Assembly: GCA_017302015.1 (NCBI GenBank)
Contig: JAFLEE010000002.1
Span: 66,301 to 130,300, forward strand
DNA from: Spirochaetota bacterium
Lineage (GTDB): Bacteria; Spirochaetota; UBA12135; COTS27; JAFLEE01
Reading direction: 5' to 3'
DNA: 64,000 nt
Positions 36,187 to 44,855 of the stretch are shown here, piece by piece (within the stretch, counting starts at the first letter, position 1; every line of letters starts with the position of its first letter). A program made the translations under genes and the position numbers. A model generated the notes under the pieces. It saw only the letters and a list, made by a program, of their open reading frames with translations, had not been told where the DNA came from and did no database searches.

Positions 36187-36215
36187 TTGACCCGTGTTTT
36201 GGCAGAAACTATAAT
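36187..36215 (+). promoter_or_regulatory. Strong sigma-70-type promoter before the tail-anchored protein and polA
   Basis: TTGACC (36187-36192) and a perfect TATAAT (36210-36215) are 17 bases apart. The leader to the ATG at 36243 would be about 20 bases, holding the GGAGG ribosome site. polA and thiN probably depend on this promoter. Confidence 0.85.
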
Positions 36216-36242
36216 GAACCGCGTCAGGACCGTGGAGGCAGC

Positions 36243-37232
36243 ATGCCGCAGGACGTGAAACCCGCCCCCGAAGCGGGTGGCTCGCCGAGTCTCTTGTTCG
36301 TTAAAATGTGCTTCGTGTCCACCGGCTCCGGCCAATGCGGGGTGGGGCTCATCCGCATCAACGCGACCACGAAAAGCCTCGAGAAGGTCGACGCCCTCGC
36401 GTCCCTCGACAGCCAATATATCGACAATATCTCCACCATGAGCCCGGCCGTGGCGTTCGAGGAGTTCATCTCCAAGAACCGCTACCAGCGCGAGTTCAAC
36501 GCCAAGACCACCGCCGAGGTCATCTCCACCCTCAAGCAGGTCGTCGAAGGCCAGCGGGGCATGGAGAAAGACACCAATATCGCCGATTTCTTGGCCTTCG
36601 CCAAGAAGAACGACCTCAATTCGATCCAGCACGCCATCCTGCCCTATATCAGCCGGGCCCTCTACGATAAGAAGAAACTCGACCTCGACGTGGCTGTGGA
36701 GTTCACCACCCAGAGCGCGGTCGACCAGTACTTCGCGGGCCAAGAAGCCGATCGGCAGGCCCAGGCCGCGCCCGCAGCCGACGTCCCCGCCCCGGTGGTC
36801 GACGATTTCTTCAACATCGGCGAAGACCGCGTGGTGCTCCTCTCCCATCCGGTGCTCTCCCCCGTCACCGGCGTCTCGATCTCCAACCTCAAGCCCGGGC
36901 TCGAGATCATGGTGCGCATCGACAATAACAACGTCCTCGGCAACAAGTACAATACGCTCTTCAACCTCGTCGCCGAAGACGGGCGCATCCAACCGCGCCA
37001 GGCCACCGTGCACGCCATCCGTTCCGACCCCGACGGGCACAAGATCCTCGTCAATTTCCAGGGGAACACCTTCGGAAAGATCGTCGAAACCGAGCAGGTC
37101 AAGATCAAACTCTTCGAACCCGACGCCGTCCGCGAGGCCGAGAAGCCGCCGCTGCGCAACCGCCTGATCACCATCGGCCTCATCGCCGGGCTCGTGGTCA
37201 TGGTGGCCGTGGTCCTCGCGATCTTCCTCTAA
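36243..37232 (+). CDS. Tail-anchored cytoplasmic protein of unknown function
   Basis: The protein has 329 residues from an ATG with GGAGG 6 bases upstream. There is no signal peptide. Residues 1-170 form one domain (FVKMCFVSTGSGQCGVGLIRINATTKSLEKV), followed by an Ala/Pro linker with AAPAADVPAPVVDD and a second beta-rich domain (VVLLSHPVLSPVTGVSISNLKPGLEIMVRID). The last 22 residues are a single hydrophobic helix (LITIGLIAGLVVMVAVVLAIFL), so the protein should be anchored in the inner membrane facing the cytoplasm. The family is not recognised. It sits 3 bases before the polA coding region. Confidence 0.7.
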   Translation: MPQDVKPAPEAGGSPSLLFVKMCFVSTGSGQCGVGLIRINATTKSLEKVDALASLDSQYIDNISTMSPAVAFEEFISKNRYQREFNAKTTAEVISTLKQVVEGQRGMEKDTNIADFLAFAKKNDLNSIQHAILPYISRALYDKKKLDLDVAVEFTTQSAVDQYFAGQEADRQAQAAPAADVPAPVVDDFFNIGEDRVVLLSHPVLSPVTGVSISNLKPGLEIMVRIDNNNVLGNKYNTLFNLVAEDGRIQPRQATVHAIRSDPDGHKILVNFQGNTFGKIVETEQVKIKLFEPDAVREAEKPPLRNRLITIGLIAGLVVMVAVVLAIFL

Positions 37233-37235
37233 CCC

Positions 37236-39992
37236 CTGAAAACGCTCCTCCTCCTCGACACCTCCGCGATCCTCTTCCGGGCGTACTTCGCCTTCGGGAA
37301 TAATCCGCTCGTCAACAGCAAGGGCGACGAGACTTCCGTCCTCTTCGGCTTCTTCAACACGCTGCAGAAACTGCTGCAGGAGCGGCCCTTCGACGGCATC
37401 GCCGCGGCCCTCGACTCGCGCACCAAGACCTTCCGCCACGAACTCGACCCCCATTACAAGGCCAACCGGCCCGAGACCCCGCCGGCGCTCATCAAGCAGA
37501 TCGGGGCCACGGCGCGCCTCTTGCCCAAACTCGGCATCCCCATCCTCCAAAAAGACGGCTTCGAGGCGGATGATTTCATCGCCACGGCCTCCCGCGAGGC
37601 CCGCCGCGCCGGCTGGCGCGTCGAGATCTTCTCAGGTGACAAAGATCTCACCCAACTCGTCGACGCGCACGTGGTGATGCTCGGCCAGGAGAAGAAGACC
37701 GGCGCCTTCGTCACCACCGGCGAGGCGGGGGTGAAGGAAAAATGGGGCGTCGTCCCCGCCCTCATCCCCGACCTTTTCGCGATCATCGGAGATTCCAGCG
37801 ACAACGTCCCCGGCGTGAAGGGCATCGGCCCGAAGGGCGCCACGAAACTCATCGAGGAGTGGGGCGGCCTCGACGCCATCTACGCCAAGCTCGACCGGGT
37901 CCAGCCCGCGGGCATCCGGGAAAAACTCGCCGCCAGCCGCGAGAACGCGTTCCTCTCCAAGAAACTCGTGACCTTAGACGCCGACCTCGGGGAGATCCCC
38001 CCCACGGAATCCCTGGTCCTGGGGCCCGTCGACCAGGCCGCCGTCCTCGAATCGCTTCGGGAATGGGAACTCGGCACCATCATCCGCCGCTTCGGCCTCG
38101 ACCGGGAAGGCGGGCCCTTCCGCTTGAGCGAACTCCCCGCCAAGGCGGGCGCCAGCAAGCGCGCCTCGAAGGCCGAGGCCCCCCCCGAGGGGCCGACGGC
38201 CCTGGCTTTCGCCCCCGTGGGCGAGGCGTTCACGCGGCGCACCCTGGCGGCGGGGGAGCTGGGCGTGGTGGCCGACTTGGCGCGGGCGGAGAAGAAATTC
38301 GTCGTCGACCTCGAGACCACGAGCCTCGACCCCTACGAGGCGAGGGTCGTGGCGGCCGTCTTCGCCTTCCCGGGGCGGCGCTCGTTCTACACGCGGCTCA
38401 TCACCTGGGAGCGCAACGATTTCAAGCGCTTCGCCGAGGTCCTCGGCCCGATCCTCGAGGATGAGGGCATCCAAAAGATCGGCCATAACCTGAAGTTCGA
38501 GCGCTCCATCCTCGCCCGGCAGGGCATCGCGCTGCGCGGACTCGGGTGGGACACCATGCTCGCCGCCTGGGTGAACGACAGCGACCGGCCCACCTTCAAC
38601 CTCGAGGGCCTGCTCGCCGACCTCTTCGGCGTGCAGAAGAACACCTACAAGCAGATGGCCGGGAAGGCCGCCTCGATCCTCGACATCCCCGAGGAAGTGC
38701 TCGAAACCTACACCTACGAGGATGGGGAATACACCTGGCGGCTCTATGAGGATCAGAAGGCGAAACTCGGCGAGCGGGAACGGGACGTGCTCACGCGCAT
38801 CGAACTCCCGCTCATTCCGGTGCTTTCCGACATGGAACTCGCGGGGGTGGAACTCGACCGGGGCGCCCTGGCCAGGCAATCCGCCGCCATGGGAGAGGAA
38901 CTCGGGCATTTGGAGGCGGCCATCCACGGGATCGCCGGGATGCCCTTCAATATCCAATCGACGAAGCAACTCCAAGAGGTGCTCTTCGAGCGCCTGAAAC
39001 TGCCCTCGGGGCGCAAGACGAAGACCGGCTTCTCCACCGACGCCGAGGTCCTCGAGGACCTCGCCGGGGAGCACGAGATCGCCCGGCACCTGCTGCGCCA
39101 CCGGCTCCTTTCCAAGCTGAAGGGTACCTACCTCGACGCCCTGCCCGACCTGGTGAACAAGCAGACCGGGCGTCTCCACACCGATTTCAACCAGACGGGC
39201 GCGGCCACGGGGCGCCTGTCCTCGTCGAACCCGAACCTCCAGAACATCCCCATCCAGGGCCCCGATGGCCGGGCCGTGCGCACCGCCTTCGTGGCGCCCG
39301 AGGGGCGCAAGCTCGTTTCCTTCGACTATTCCCAGGTCGAACTCCGGGTCTTGGCCCATCTCTCCCAGGATCCCAGGCTCCTCGAGGCCTACCGCCAGAA
39401 GCGCGACATCCACCGCGAGACCGCCTCCTTCCTCTTCGAGAAATCGGGCGAGGCCGTCACCGCCGACGAGCGGCGCATCGCCAAGGTGATCAATTTTTCG
39501 GTCATCTACGGCGCCTCGGCCCATAGCCTCTCGAGTCAACTCGGCCTCACGCACAAAGACGCCCAGCGCTTTATCGACGGCTATTTCGCGGCCTACGCGG
39601 GGGTGCGGGCCTATATCGACGGCGTCGTCGAGTTCGCCCGCAAGAACCGCTGCGTCTTCACCCATTTCGGCCGCCGGCGGCATATCCGCGAGATCGCGGT
39701 CACCGCCGTCCATGTGCGCCAGCGCGCCGAGCGCACCGCCTTCAACGCGGTGATCCAGGGGACCGCCGCCGACCTCATGAAGCAGGCCATGGCGCGCATC
39801 CACGGGCGCATCCGGGCCGGCGGCCTCGCGGCGACCCTGGTGCTCCAGGTGCACGACGAACTCGTCTTCTACATCGATGACGCGCTCGTGGAGGCCGCGG
39901 CCCCGGTCATCGTCGACGACATGACGCGCCTCCCCCCCTTCGACGGGATCCTCGAGGTCGATTGGAAGGCCGGCCGATCCTGGGATAAATAA
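37236..39992 (+). CDS. polA: DNA polymerase I, apparently with a CTG start
   Basis: The protein has 918 residues and covers all three PolI parts. The 5'-3' exonuclease (1-290) begins LKTLLLLDTSAILFRAYFAF and contains DGFEADDFIAT, GDKDLTQL and GDSSDNVPGVKGIGPKGAT. The proofreading exonuclease keeps its acidic residues (DLETTSLD, IGHNLKFE, YTYEDGEYT). The polymerase motifs are SFDYSQVELR (A), RRIAKVINFSVIYGAS (B) and QVHDELVF (C). The first codons after the preceding stop are CCC CTG AAA ACG, and no in-frame ATG or GTG appears until the ATG at 37677 (one TTG at 37509), far past the conserved N-terminus. CTG at 37236 is therefore the best start. thiN follows after one base. Confidence 0.9.
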   Translation: MKTLLLLDTSAILFRAYFAFGNNPLVNSKGDETSVLFGFFNTLQKLLQERPFDGIAAALDSRTKTFRHELDPHYKANRPETPPALIKQIGATARLLPKLGIPILQKDGFEADDFIATASREARRAGWRVEIFSGDKDLTQLVDAHVVMLGQEKKTGAFVTTGEAGVKEKWGVVPALIPDLFAIIGDSSDNVPGVKGIGPKGATKLIEEWGGLDAIYAKLDRVQPAGIREKLAASRENAFLSKKLVTLDADLGEIPPTESLVLGPVDQAAVLESLREWELGTIIRRFGLDREGGPFRLSELPAKAGASKRASKAEAPPEGPTALAFAPVGEAFTRRTLAAGELGVVADLARAEKKFVVDLETTSLDPYEARVVAAVFAFPGRRSFYTRLITWERNDFKRFAEVLGPILEDEGIQKIGHNLKFERSILARQGIALRGLGWDTMLAAWVNDSDRPTFNLEGLLADLFGVQKNTYKQMAGKAASILDIPEEVLETYTYEDGEYTWRLYEDQKAKLGERERDVLTRIELPLIPVLSDMELAGVELDRGALARQSAAMGEELGHLEAAIHGIAGMPFNIQSTKQLQEVLFERLKLPSGRKTKTGFSTDAEVLEDLAGEHEIARHLLRHRLLSKLKGTYLDALPDLVNKQTGRLHTDFNQTGAATGRLSSSNPNLQNIPIQGPDGRAVRTAFVAPEGRKLVSFDYSQVELRVLAHLSQDPRLLEAYRQKRDIHRETASFLFEKSGEAVTADERRIAKVINFSVIYGASAHSLSSQLGLTHKDAQRFIDGYFAAYAGVRAYIDGVVEFARKNRCVFTHFGRRRHIREIAVTAVHVRQRAERTAFNAVIQGTAADLMKQAMARIHGRIRAGGLAATLVLQVHDELVFYIDDALVEAAAPVIVDDMTRLPPFDGILEVDWKAGRSWDK

Positions 39993-39993
39993 C

Positions 39994-40671
39994 GTGGAAG
40001 AAGCGCTCCGGGCCCGCCTGGGCGAGGCCCGCTCGGTCCTCATCCTCGCCGACGGCGCCTGGGACGACCCGGCCTGGATGCGGGGCCTCGCCGCCGGGGC
40101 CGATCTCGTGCTGGCCGCCGATGGCGCGGCCAATGCCTGCAGGCTCCACGGCCTCGCGCCCCACGCCATCGTCGGCGACCTCGATTCGGTGACCCCCGAG
40201 ACGCTCGCGTTCTTCGGGGAACGGAGCCTCCTCCACCGGGAGCCCGACCAGGACGCCTTCGACCTCGAGAAATGCCTGGGGCTCGTGCTGGCCCACGCGC
40301 CCGAGGGCACGCCGGTGAAGATCGCCGGGGCCTTCGGGGGTCGCCTCGACCACACCCTGGCCAACCTGATGCTCCTCTCCCGCTATCCGTCCCTCGACTT
40401 CTCGATGGAGGACGCTCGGCAGCGCTTCTTCTTCGTTTCTCCCAAAAAATCCGCGGCGAAGAACCGCCTCCGGGCGCCCATCGGCACCCCGGTCTCGCTC
40501 CTGCCCTTCGGGGTCGTGCTCGGGGTGGAGGCGCGCGGCCTGCGCTACCCCGTCCGCGGACTGCGGATGGAACCGGACGGGCTCCTGGGGTCCTCCAATG
40601 AGATGGCGGAGACCGAAGCGGAAATCAGCCTCGAATCGGGGCTTCTCGCGCTGGTGGTCCAGGCGCCCTGA
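39994..40671 (+). CDS. thiN: Thiamine pyrophosphokinase
   Basis: The protein has 225 residues and starts at GTG one base after the polA stop. The family motifs are AADGAANACRLHGLAPHAIVGDLDSV (in shorter terms, DGAAN and GDLDS) and GGRLDHTLANL. A C-terminal beta domain with the thiamine-contact region follows (LLGSSNEM, ISLESGLLALV). The enzyme transfers pyrophosphate from ATP to thiamine to make thiamine pyrophosphate in the cytoplasm. No TPP riboswitch is visible nearby. It converges on the M16 peptidase gene with a 3-base gap. Confidence 0.85.
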   Translation: MEEALRARLGEARSVLILADGAWDDPAWMRGLAAGADLVLAADGAANACRLHGLAPHAIVGDLDSVTPETLAFFGERSLLHREPDQDAFDLEKCLGLVLAHAPEGTPVKIAGAFGGRLDHTLANLMLLSRYPSLDFSMEDARQRFFFVSPKKSAAKNRLRAPIGTPVSLLPFGVVLGVEARGLRYPVRGLRMEPDGLLGSSNEMAETEAEISLESGLLALVVQAP

Positions 40672-40674
40672 GGG

Positions 40675-43521
40675 CTATTTCTCGGGGACGAGGACGTGGA
40701 CGAGGAAGCGGTCGTCGGCGAGGTACTTCTTCGCCACCGCCTGCACGTCGGCCGCCGTCACTTTCGCCAGGGCGTCGAGGTTCTTTTCCCGCGCGGCGTA
40801 CCCCTGCCCGATGAGTTCGAGGAGGGTCTCCTCGAACGCCTGGTTCTCGAGCTGCTCGGCGGATTGGATCTCGGCGCCGAGCACGCTCACCCGAGCGCGC
40901 CGGAGTTCCTCGGCGGACAGGGGTTTCTCGGCCAGGCGCTTCGTCTCCTTCCGGAAGGCCTCGACGGCCCACGGGGCCTCGCCCCGGGCTTCGTAGCGGA
41001 GGCCGGCATAGAAGACCATGGCGCCGTAGAGGGAATTGCCGTCGTAGAAGCTCCCCAATTGATAGGCGCGGCCGCCGACCTCTTTTCCATCGACGTCGAA
41101 GGGGGCGCTGCGCAATTTGAAGAGCGGCCCCCCCATGCCCGAGAGGTAGCCGTTGGCCACCTTGAGGGCGGGGGCCTCTTTCGACCGGGAATCGGGAACC
41201 CGCCACGCCATGCGGAAATACGCCTGCCGTGAACCGGGAAGCACATCTTTCAGGATGTCTTGGGTGCCGCCGTAATGGACGGGGGCCAGCTTCGTCGCGG
41301 GGACGGGGAGAGCCGGCGTTGCCGGGATCTGTTCGAGCCAGGAGATGAAATGCTTCTGGAGTTCTTCTTTCGTCAGGTCGCCGTAGATCGCCACCACCGT
41401 CTGGGCCGGGTTCATGAAGCGTGTCTTGAGGGCGGAAAGGTCGGGGATCTGGAGTTTGCGCACGGGGTCTTCATCGCCCTCTTCCATTTGGGCGAGGGGA
41501 GACCCGGCGAAGAATTTCTTGCGGAAGAAGAGGCTCGACATCGACCAGGCGTTTTCGCGGCGGGCGAGGATCGAGAATAGGTGGGATTTTTTCTCGACCT
41601 CGAAGTCGGGCCCCTTCCACCCCGTATTCTGGGCCACGGCCGCGAAGAGGTCGGCGCCCTCGGCGAGGCGGTCCCTCAGGAAATGCATGCGGTAGCCCAC
41701 GGAGGCCTTGCCGCCGAAGGGAGAGAGGTCGACCCCGGCGAGGCGGAGCCTCCGCACGAAGTCGGCCTTGGGATAGCGGTCGGTGCCGGCGGTGAAAAGC
41801 CGGGTGAGGAGGGCGAAGGACCCATTGGCGGGATCCCCGTTTTCGAAGACCAGGCCGCCCCGGCTGGCCCAGATCGCGTGCACCACGGGGAGGCGGGCCT
41901 CCCGGCGGTAGAGGAGCGTCAGGCCGTTGCCGAGGACGAGGCGCTCGGTCGGGTGGATCTCGTCGACGGCGGCAGCGGTCCGGGGCAGGGAGGCGAGCAC
42001 TTTCTGGATCGGCACCGCGGCGCCCTCGGTGCCCGGGATCTCGGGGCGGGGAGCGGGCGGGAGGGGCTGGACCACGGCATCCGCGAGGTCTTTCTCGGTC
42101 TTGGAATCGGGGTAGAGTATTCCGGCCTGGGCGATGGCATGGGGCAGGAGGAGGGCACGGCGGAAGGTCTTCCCCTGGAGCCACGTCTTCGCCACGCGCA
42201 CCACTTCGGCCTTGGTCACCTGCTGCACCCCGCGCACGTAGAGGCTATCGTAATTGAGGCCCCCCGTGACCATGACCGAGGCGGCGAGGCTGCGGGCGAG
42301 GCCCATGGAGGTTTCGCGGCCCTGGACGAAGGAGGAAAGGACTTCGCGCTTCACGCTCTCGAGGCGGTACTCGTCGATCTGCCCCGCGGCGATCTCGGCG
42401 AGGGCCTCGAGGATCTTCTTTTCGACGAGGTCGATGCGCTCGCGCACGGCGGCGGGCTTGTCGAGGATCGGCAGGGCGAAACCGATCTCGAAGAGGCCGG
42501 TATCCTCGGGCGTCCAGGAGGAGGCGGAGATGCTCTCGACGAGGCCCAACTCTTCTTTGATGCGGTCGTGGAGGATGCTCCCCTTGCCGCTGGCGAGGAC
42601 GGAGGAGAGCACGTCGAGGGGATACATATCGGGATGGCGCAGGTCGACGCTGCGCCAGAGGAGGCTGACGCGGGTGAAGGTGGCCTTCGGGTGGGAGAAC
42701 TCGGCGCGCAGCGGGGTGAAGGGGGCTTCGGCGGCGAAACGGAGATCCTTAAGGGGGCGCGCCGGGTGCCCGCCGAAGAGGGCTTCGATCTTCTTGAGCA
42801 CCTCGGCGGTGTCGAAATTTCCCACGACGCCCAGCACCATATTGTTGGGCACGTAGCGGGCGCGGTAATAGGCCAGGAGTTCCTCGCGCGTGAGGCGCGA
42901 GAAGCGTTCCTTGAAGCCGATGACGGGGTACTGGTAGGGGAGTTTCTCGAAGACGACCCGGGAGAGGAATTCGTTGAAGGCGCTGTCGGGCTGGTCGAGG
43001 CGCATGTCCATCTCGCTCTGGATGGAGCCCATCTCGTTCTTCACGTCGGCCTCGGGAAAGAGCGGGCGCAGCACGAGGTCTTCGATGCAATCGAGGGCCT
43101 GGAGGGTGAACTCGGAGAGCACGGTGAAATGGTAGGCGGTGTGGTCCTGGGTGGTGTAGGCGTTGACGTTCGCCCCCCCGTAGCTCTCGATCTCTGCGCT
43201 GAACTGGTCCTTCTTGGGCCGCCGCTGGCTGCCGAGGAACATGGAATGCTCGAAGAAGTGGGAGAGGCCGTAGCCGTAATAGCCCTCTTCGTGGATGGAC
43301 CCGGTCTTCACCCGCAGGTGCACGGCGGTGACCCTCACGGAGGGGTCGCGCTTGAGCACCACGGTGAAACCGTTGGGCAGCACCACTTGCAGGGCGTTGG
43401 CGGTGAGGCGGGCGAGATCGATGGAGGCGGGCGCGCCGGGGCCCGCCGCTTCAGCGCTGGAGTAAAGAAGGGCGGTCATGAGGATTGCATACCCCTTACG
43501 GAACATTGGGAACGGGACCAT
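40675..43521 (-). CDS. Secreted tandem M16 (pitrilysin-family) zinc peptidase
   Basis: The protein has 948 residues. Residues 6-26 can act as signal peptide. The first half has the inverted zinc motif HFFEH (His88, Glu91, His92) and the third-ligand region with NEMGSIQSEMDMR, so it is a complete M16 active half. The second half (about 520-948) has the M16 fold without a zinc motif, as is normal in tandem M16 proteases. Such periplasmic enzymes degrade peptides. It is convergent with thiN and upstream of nothing on its strand for 45 bases; waaA lies behind it. The start is MVPFPMFRKGYAIL, or the internal ATG at codon 6. Confidence 0.88.
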   Translation of the reverse strand: MVPFPMFRKGYAILMTALLYSSAEAAGPGAPASIDLARLTANALQVVLPNGFTVVLKRDPSVRVTAVHLRVKTGSIHEEGYYGYGLSHFFEHSMFLGSQRRPKKDQFSAEIESYGGANVNAYTTQDHTAYHFTVLSEFTLQALDCIEDLVLRPLFPEADVKNEMGSIQSEMDMRLDQPDSAFNEFLSRVVFEKLPYQYPVIGFKERFSRLTREELLAYYRARYVPNNMVLGVVGNFDTAEVLKKIEALFGGHPARPLKDLRFAAEAPFTPLRAEFSHPKATFTRVSLLWRSVDLRHPDMYPLDVLSSVLASGKGSILHDRIKEELGLVESISASSWTPEDTGLFEIGFALPILDKPAAVRERIDLVEKKILEALAEIAAGQIDEYRLESVKREVLSSFVQGRETSMGLARSLAASVMVTGGLNYDSLYVRGVQQVTKAEVVRVAKTWLQGKTFRRALLLPHAIAQAGILYPDSKTEKDLADAVVQPLPPAPRPEIPGTEGAAVPIQKVLASLPRTAAAVDEIHPTERLVLGNGLTLLYRREARLPVVHAIWASRGGLVFENGDPANGSFALLTRLFTAGTDRYPKADFVRRLRLAGVDLSPFGGKASVGYRMHFLRDRLAEGADLFAAVAQNTGWKGPDFEVEKKSHLFSILARRENAWSMSSLFFRKKFFAGSPLAQMEEGDEDPVRKLQIPDLSALKTRFMNPAQTVVAIYGDLTKEELQKHFISWLEQIPATPALPVPATKLAPVHYGGTQDILKDVLPGSRQAYFRMAWRVPDSRSKEAPALKVANGYLSGMGGPLFKLRSAPFDVDGKEVGGRAYQLGSFYDGNSLYGAMVFYAGLRYEARGEAPWAVEAFRKETKRLAEKPLSAEELRRARVSVLGAEIQSAEQLENQAFEETLLELIGQGYAAREKNLDALAKVTAADVQAVAKKYLADDRFLVHVLVPEK

Positions 43522-43566
43522 GAAATGAGTGCTTTCAGGTGAATATCGTCAGCGGGGGGGGCAAAA

Positions 43567-44808
43567 TCAAGGGAAGAGGAGGCCTTTGAACCGCGCGACG
43601 TCGAATTCGAGCCCGAGGAGGAGTTCGCGCCCCTTCGCGCCGAGGCGAAGGCGCGCCCCGGCGTCTTCGAGGAGCGCGCCGAGCGTCTCGGCCAGGAAGT
43701 CCGGGGAGACCCGGCGCACCCCGCCCTCGGCCTCGAAACGGGGGGTGAGATCGGGGAAGGAACGCATGTGCGCGCCATAAAGCACGGCCTTTCCGTGGGC
43801 GAGGGGCTCGAGGAAATTATGCCCCCCCTGGCTCGGGCGGAACGTATCGCCGATGAGCACGAGATCGGCCCGGGCGTAGAAAAAATGCGTGAGGCCCATG
43901 CGGTCGACGATGAGGATCTCGACTCGGGGAGGGATAGACGCGCCCGTCTCGAGGCCGGAGTACAGGCGGACCTCCCGCTCGCCGCCGAATTGCCGCGCCA
44001 GTTCCGCGGCGCGCTCCGGGTGGCGGGGGATGAGCACCAGGAGCGTCGTGTTCCATCGATGGGCGAGGGCATCGACGCAGAGCCGCTCCTCGGGCGCATG
44101 GGAGGAGCCGAAGACCACCACTTTCTTCGGGGGGAACACGGGCCCGTCGACGGGCGCAGGAACGGCCATGCGGTATTTGAGATTTCCCGAGCAGGCGACC
44201 CGGTCCCGCAGGGAGGGCCAGCGCGAAAAGGCCTGGACCGTCTGGGCATCCGGCGCCAGCAGGTGATCCACGTCGTAAAGGAAGGCCGCGAGGAAAGGGA
44301 AACGGCGAAGCCACGCCAGATCGCGGGGTTTGAGGGACGCGTTGACCAGGGCCGTGCGGGTCTTGCCCCGGCGCGCCAGGGAGAGCAGGCCCGGCCAGAG
44401 ATCGTGCTCGATGATGAGGAGCCGCTTCGGGGAGACCGCCCGATAGAAGGCGCCCATGAAAGGGAGAAAATCGAGGGGAAACCAGGCGATCTGGATGCGC
44501 GGGTCGATGGCGCCGTCTTTTTGGTACAAGCGGCGCAGCGTTTCCATCCCCGTATCGGACTGGGTGGTCACCAGGGCCCGCTCGAAGGGAGCGAGTCCCA
44601 GGAGCGTCTTGGAGAGGACGGCTTCCCCCCCCGAGACCGCGTGGATCCAGAGGTCGGCCTGGCCGGGGCGAACCCAACCCAGTTTCCCGCGGGCGCGCAG
44701 GCGCCTTCGGGGGTCGCGGGAGAGGAGATCGGGAAGCCTGGCGAGGACGAGCCACGGATAGGCGAGGGCAAAGAGCGCGTGGTAGAATAACAGAAGCACG
44801 GTTCGCAT
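43567..44808 (-). CDS. waaA: Kdo transferase (lipid A Kdo transferase)
   Basis: The protein has 413 residues from the ATG at 44808. An N-terminal membrane-associated helix (MRTVLLLFYHALFALAYPWLV) anchors it to the inner membrane. The catalytic glutamate lies in WIHAVSGGEAV (Glu62), and the family motifs appear as HDLWPG (around 134-140), VVVFGSSHAPEE and FRPSQGGHNFLEPLAHGKAV. The enzyme adds Kdo to lipid IVA in lipopolysaccharide synthesis, which is direct evidence for an LPS-bearing outer membrane. It is divergent from the ATP-grasp gene. The longer frame to 44865 lacks an obvious ribosome site. Confidence 0.92.
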   Translation of the reverse strand: MRTVLLLFYHALFALAYPWLVLARLPDLLSRDPRRRLRARGKLGWVRPGQADLWIHAVSGGEAVLSKTLLGLAPFERALVTTQSDTGMETLRRLYQKDGAIDPRIQIAWFPLDFLPFMGAFYRAVSPKRLLIIEHDLWPGLLSLARRGKTRTALVNASLKPRDLAWLRRFPFLAAFLYDVDHLLAPDAQTVQAFSRWPSLRDRVACSGNLKYRMAVPAPVDGPVFPPKKVVVFGSSHAPEERLCVDALAHRWNTTLLVLIPRHPERAAELARQFGGEREVRLYSGLETGASIPPRVEILIVDRMGLTHFFYARADLVLIGDTFRPSQGGHNFLEPLAHGKAVLYGAHMRSFPDLTPRFEAEGGVRRVSPDFLAETLGALLEDAGARLRLGAKGRELLLGLEFDVARFKGLLFP

Positions 44809-44855
44809 GGGGTTCGCGGAAGCCCAATGATGCCCTGTTTCCACGGGGGACGGAA

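Noticed and set aside
39900-39994. TPP riboswitch before thiN
   Set aside because: thiN starts one base after polA, leaving no room for a riboswitch, and no THI-box sequence was seen.
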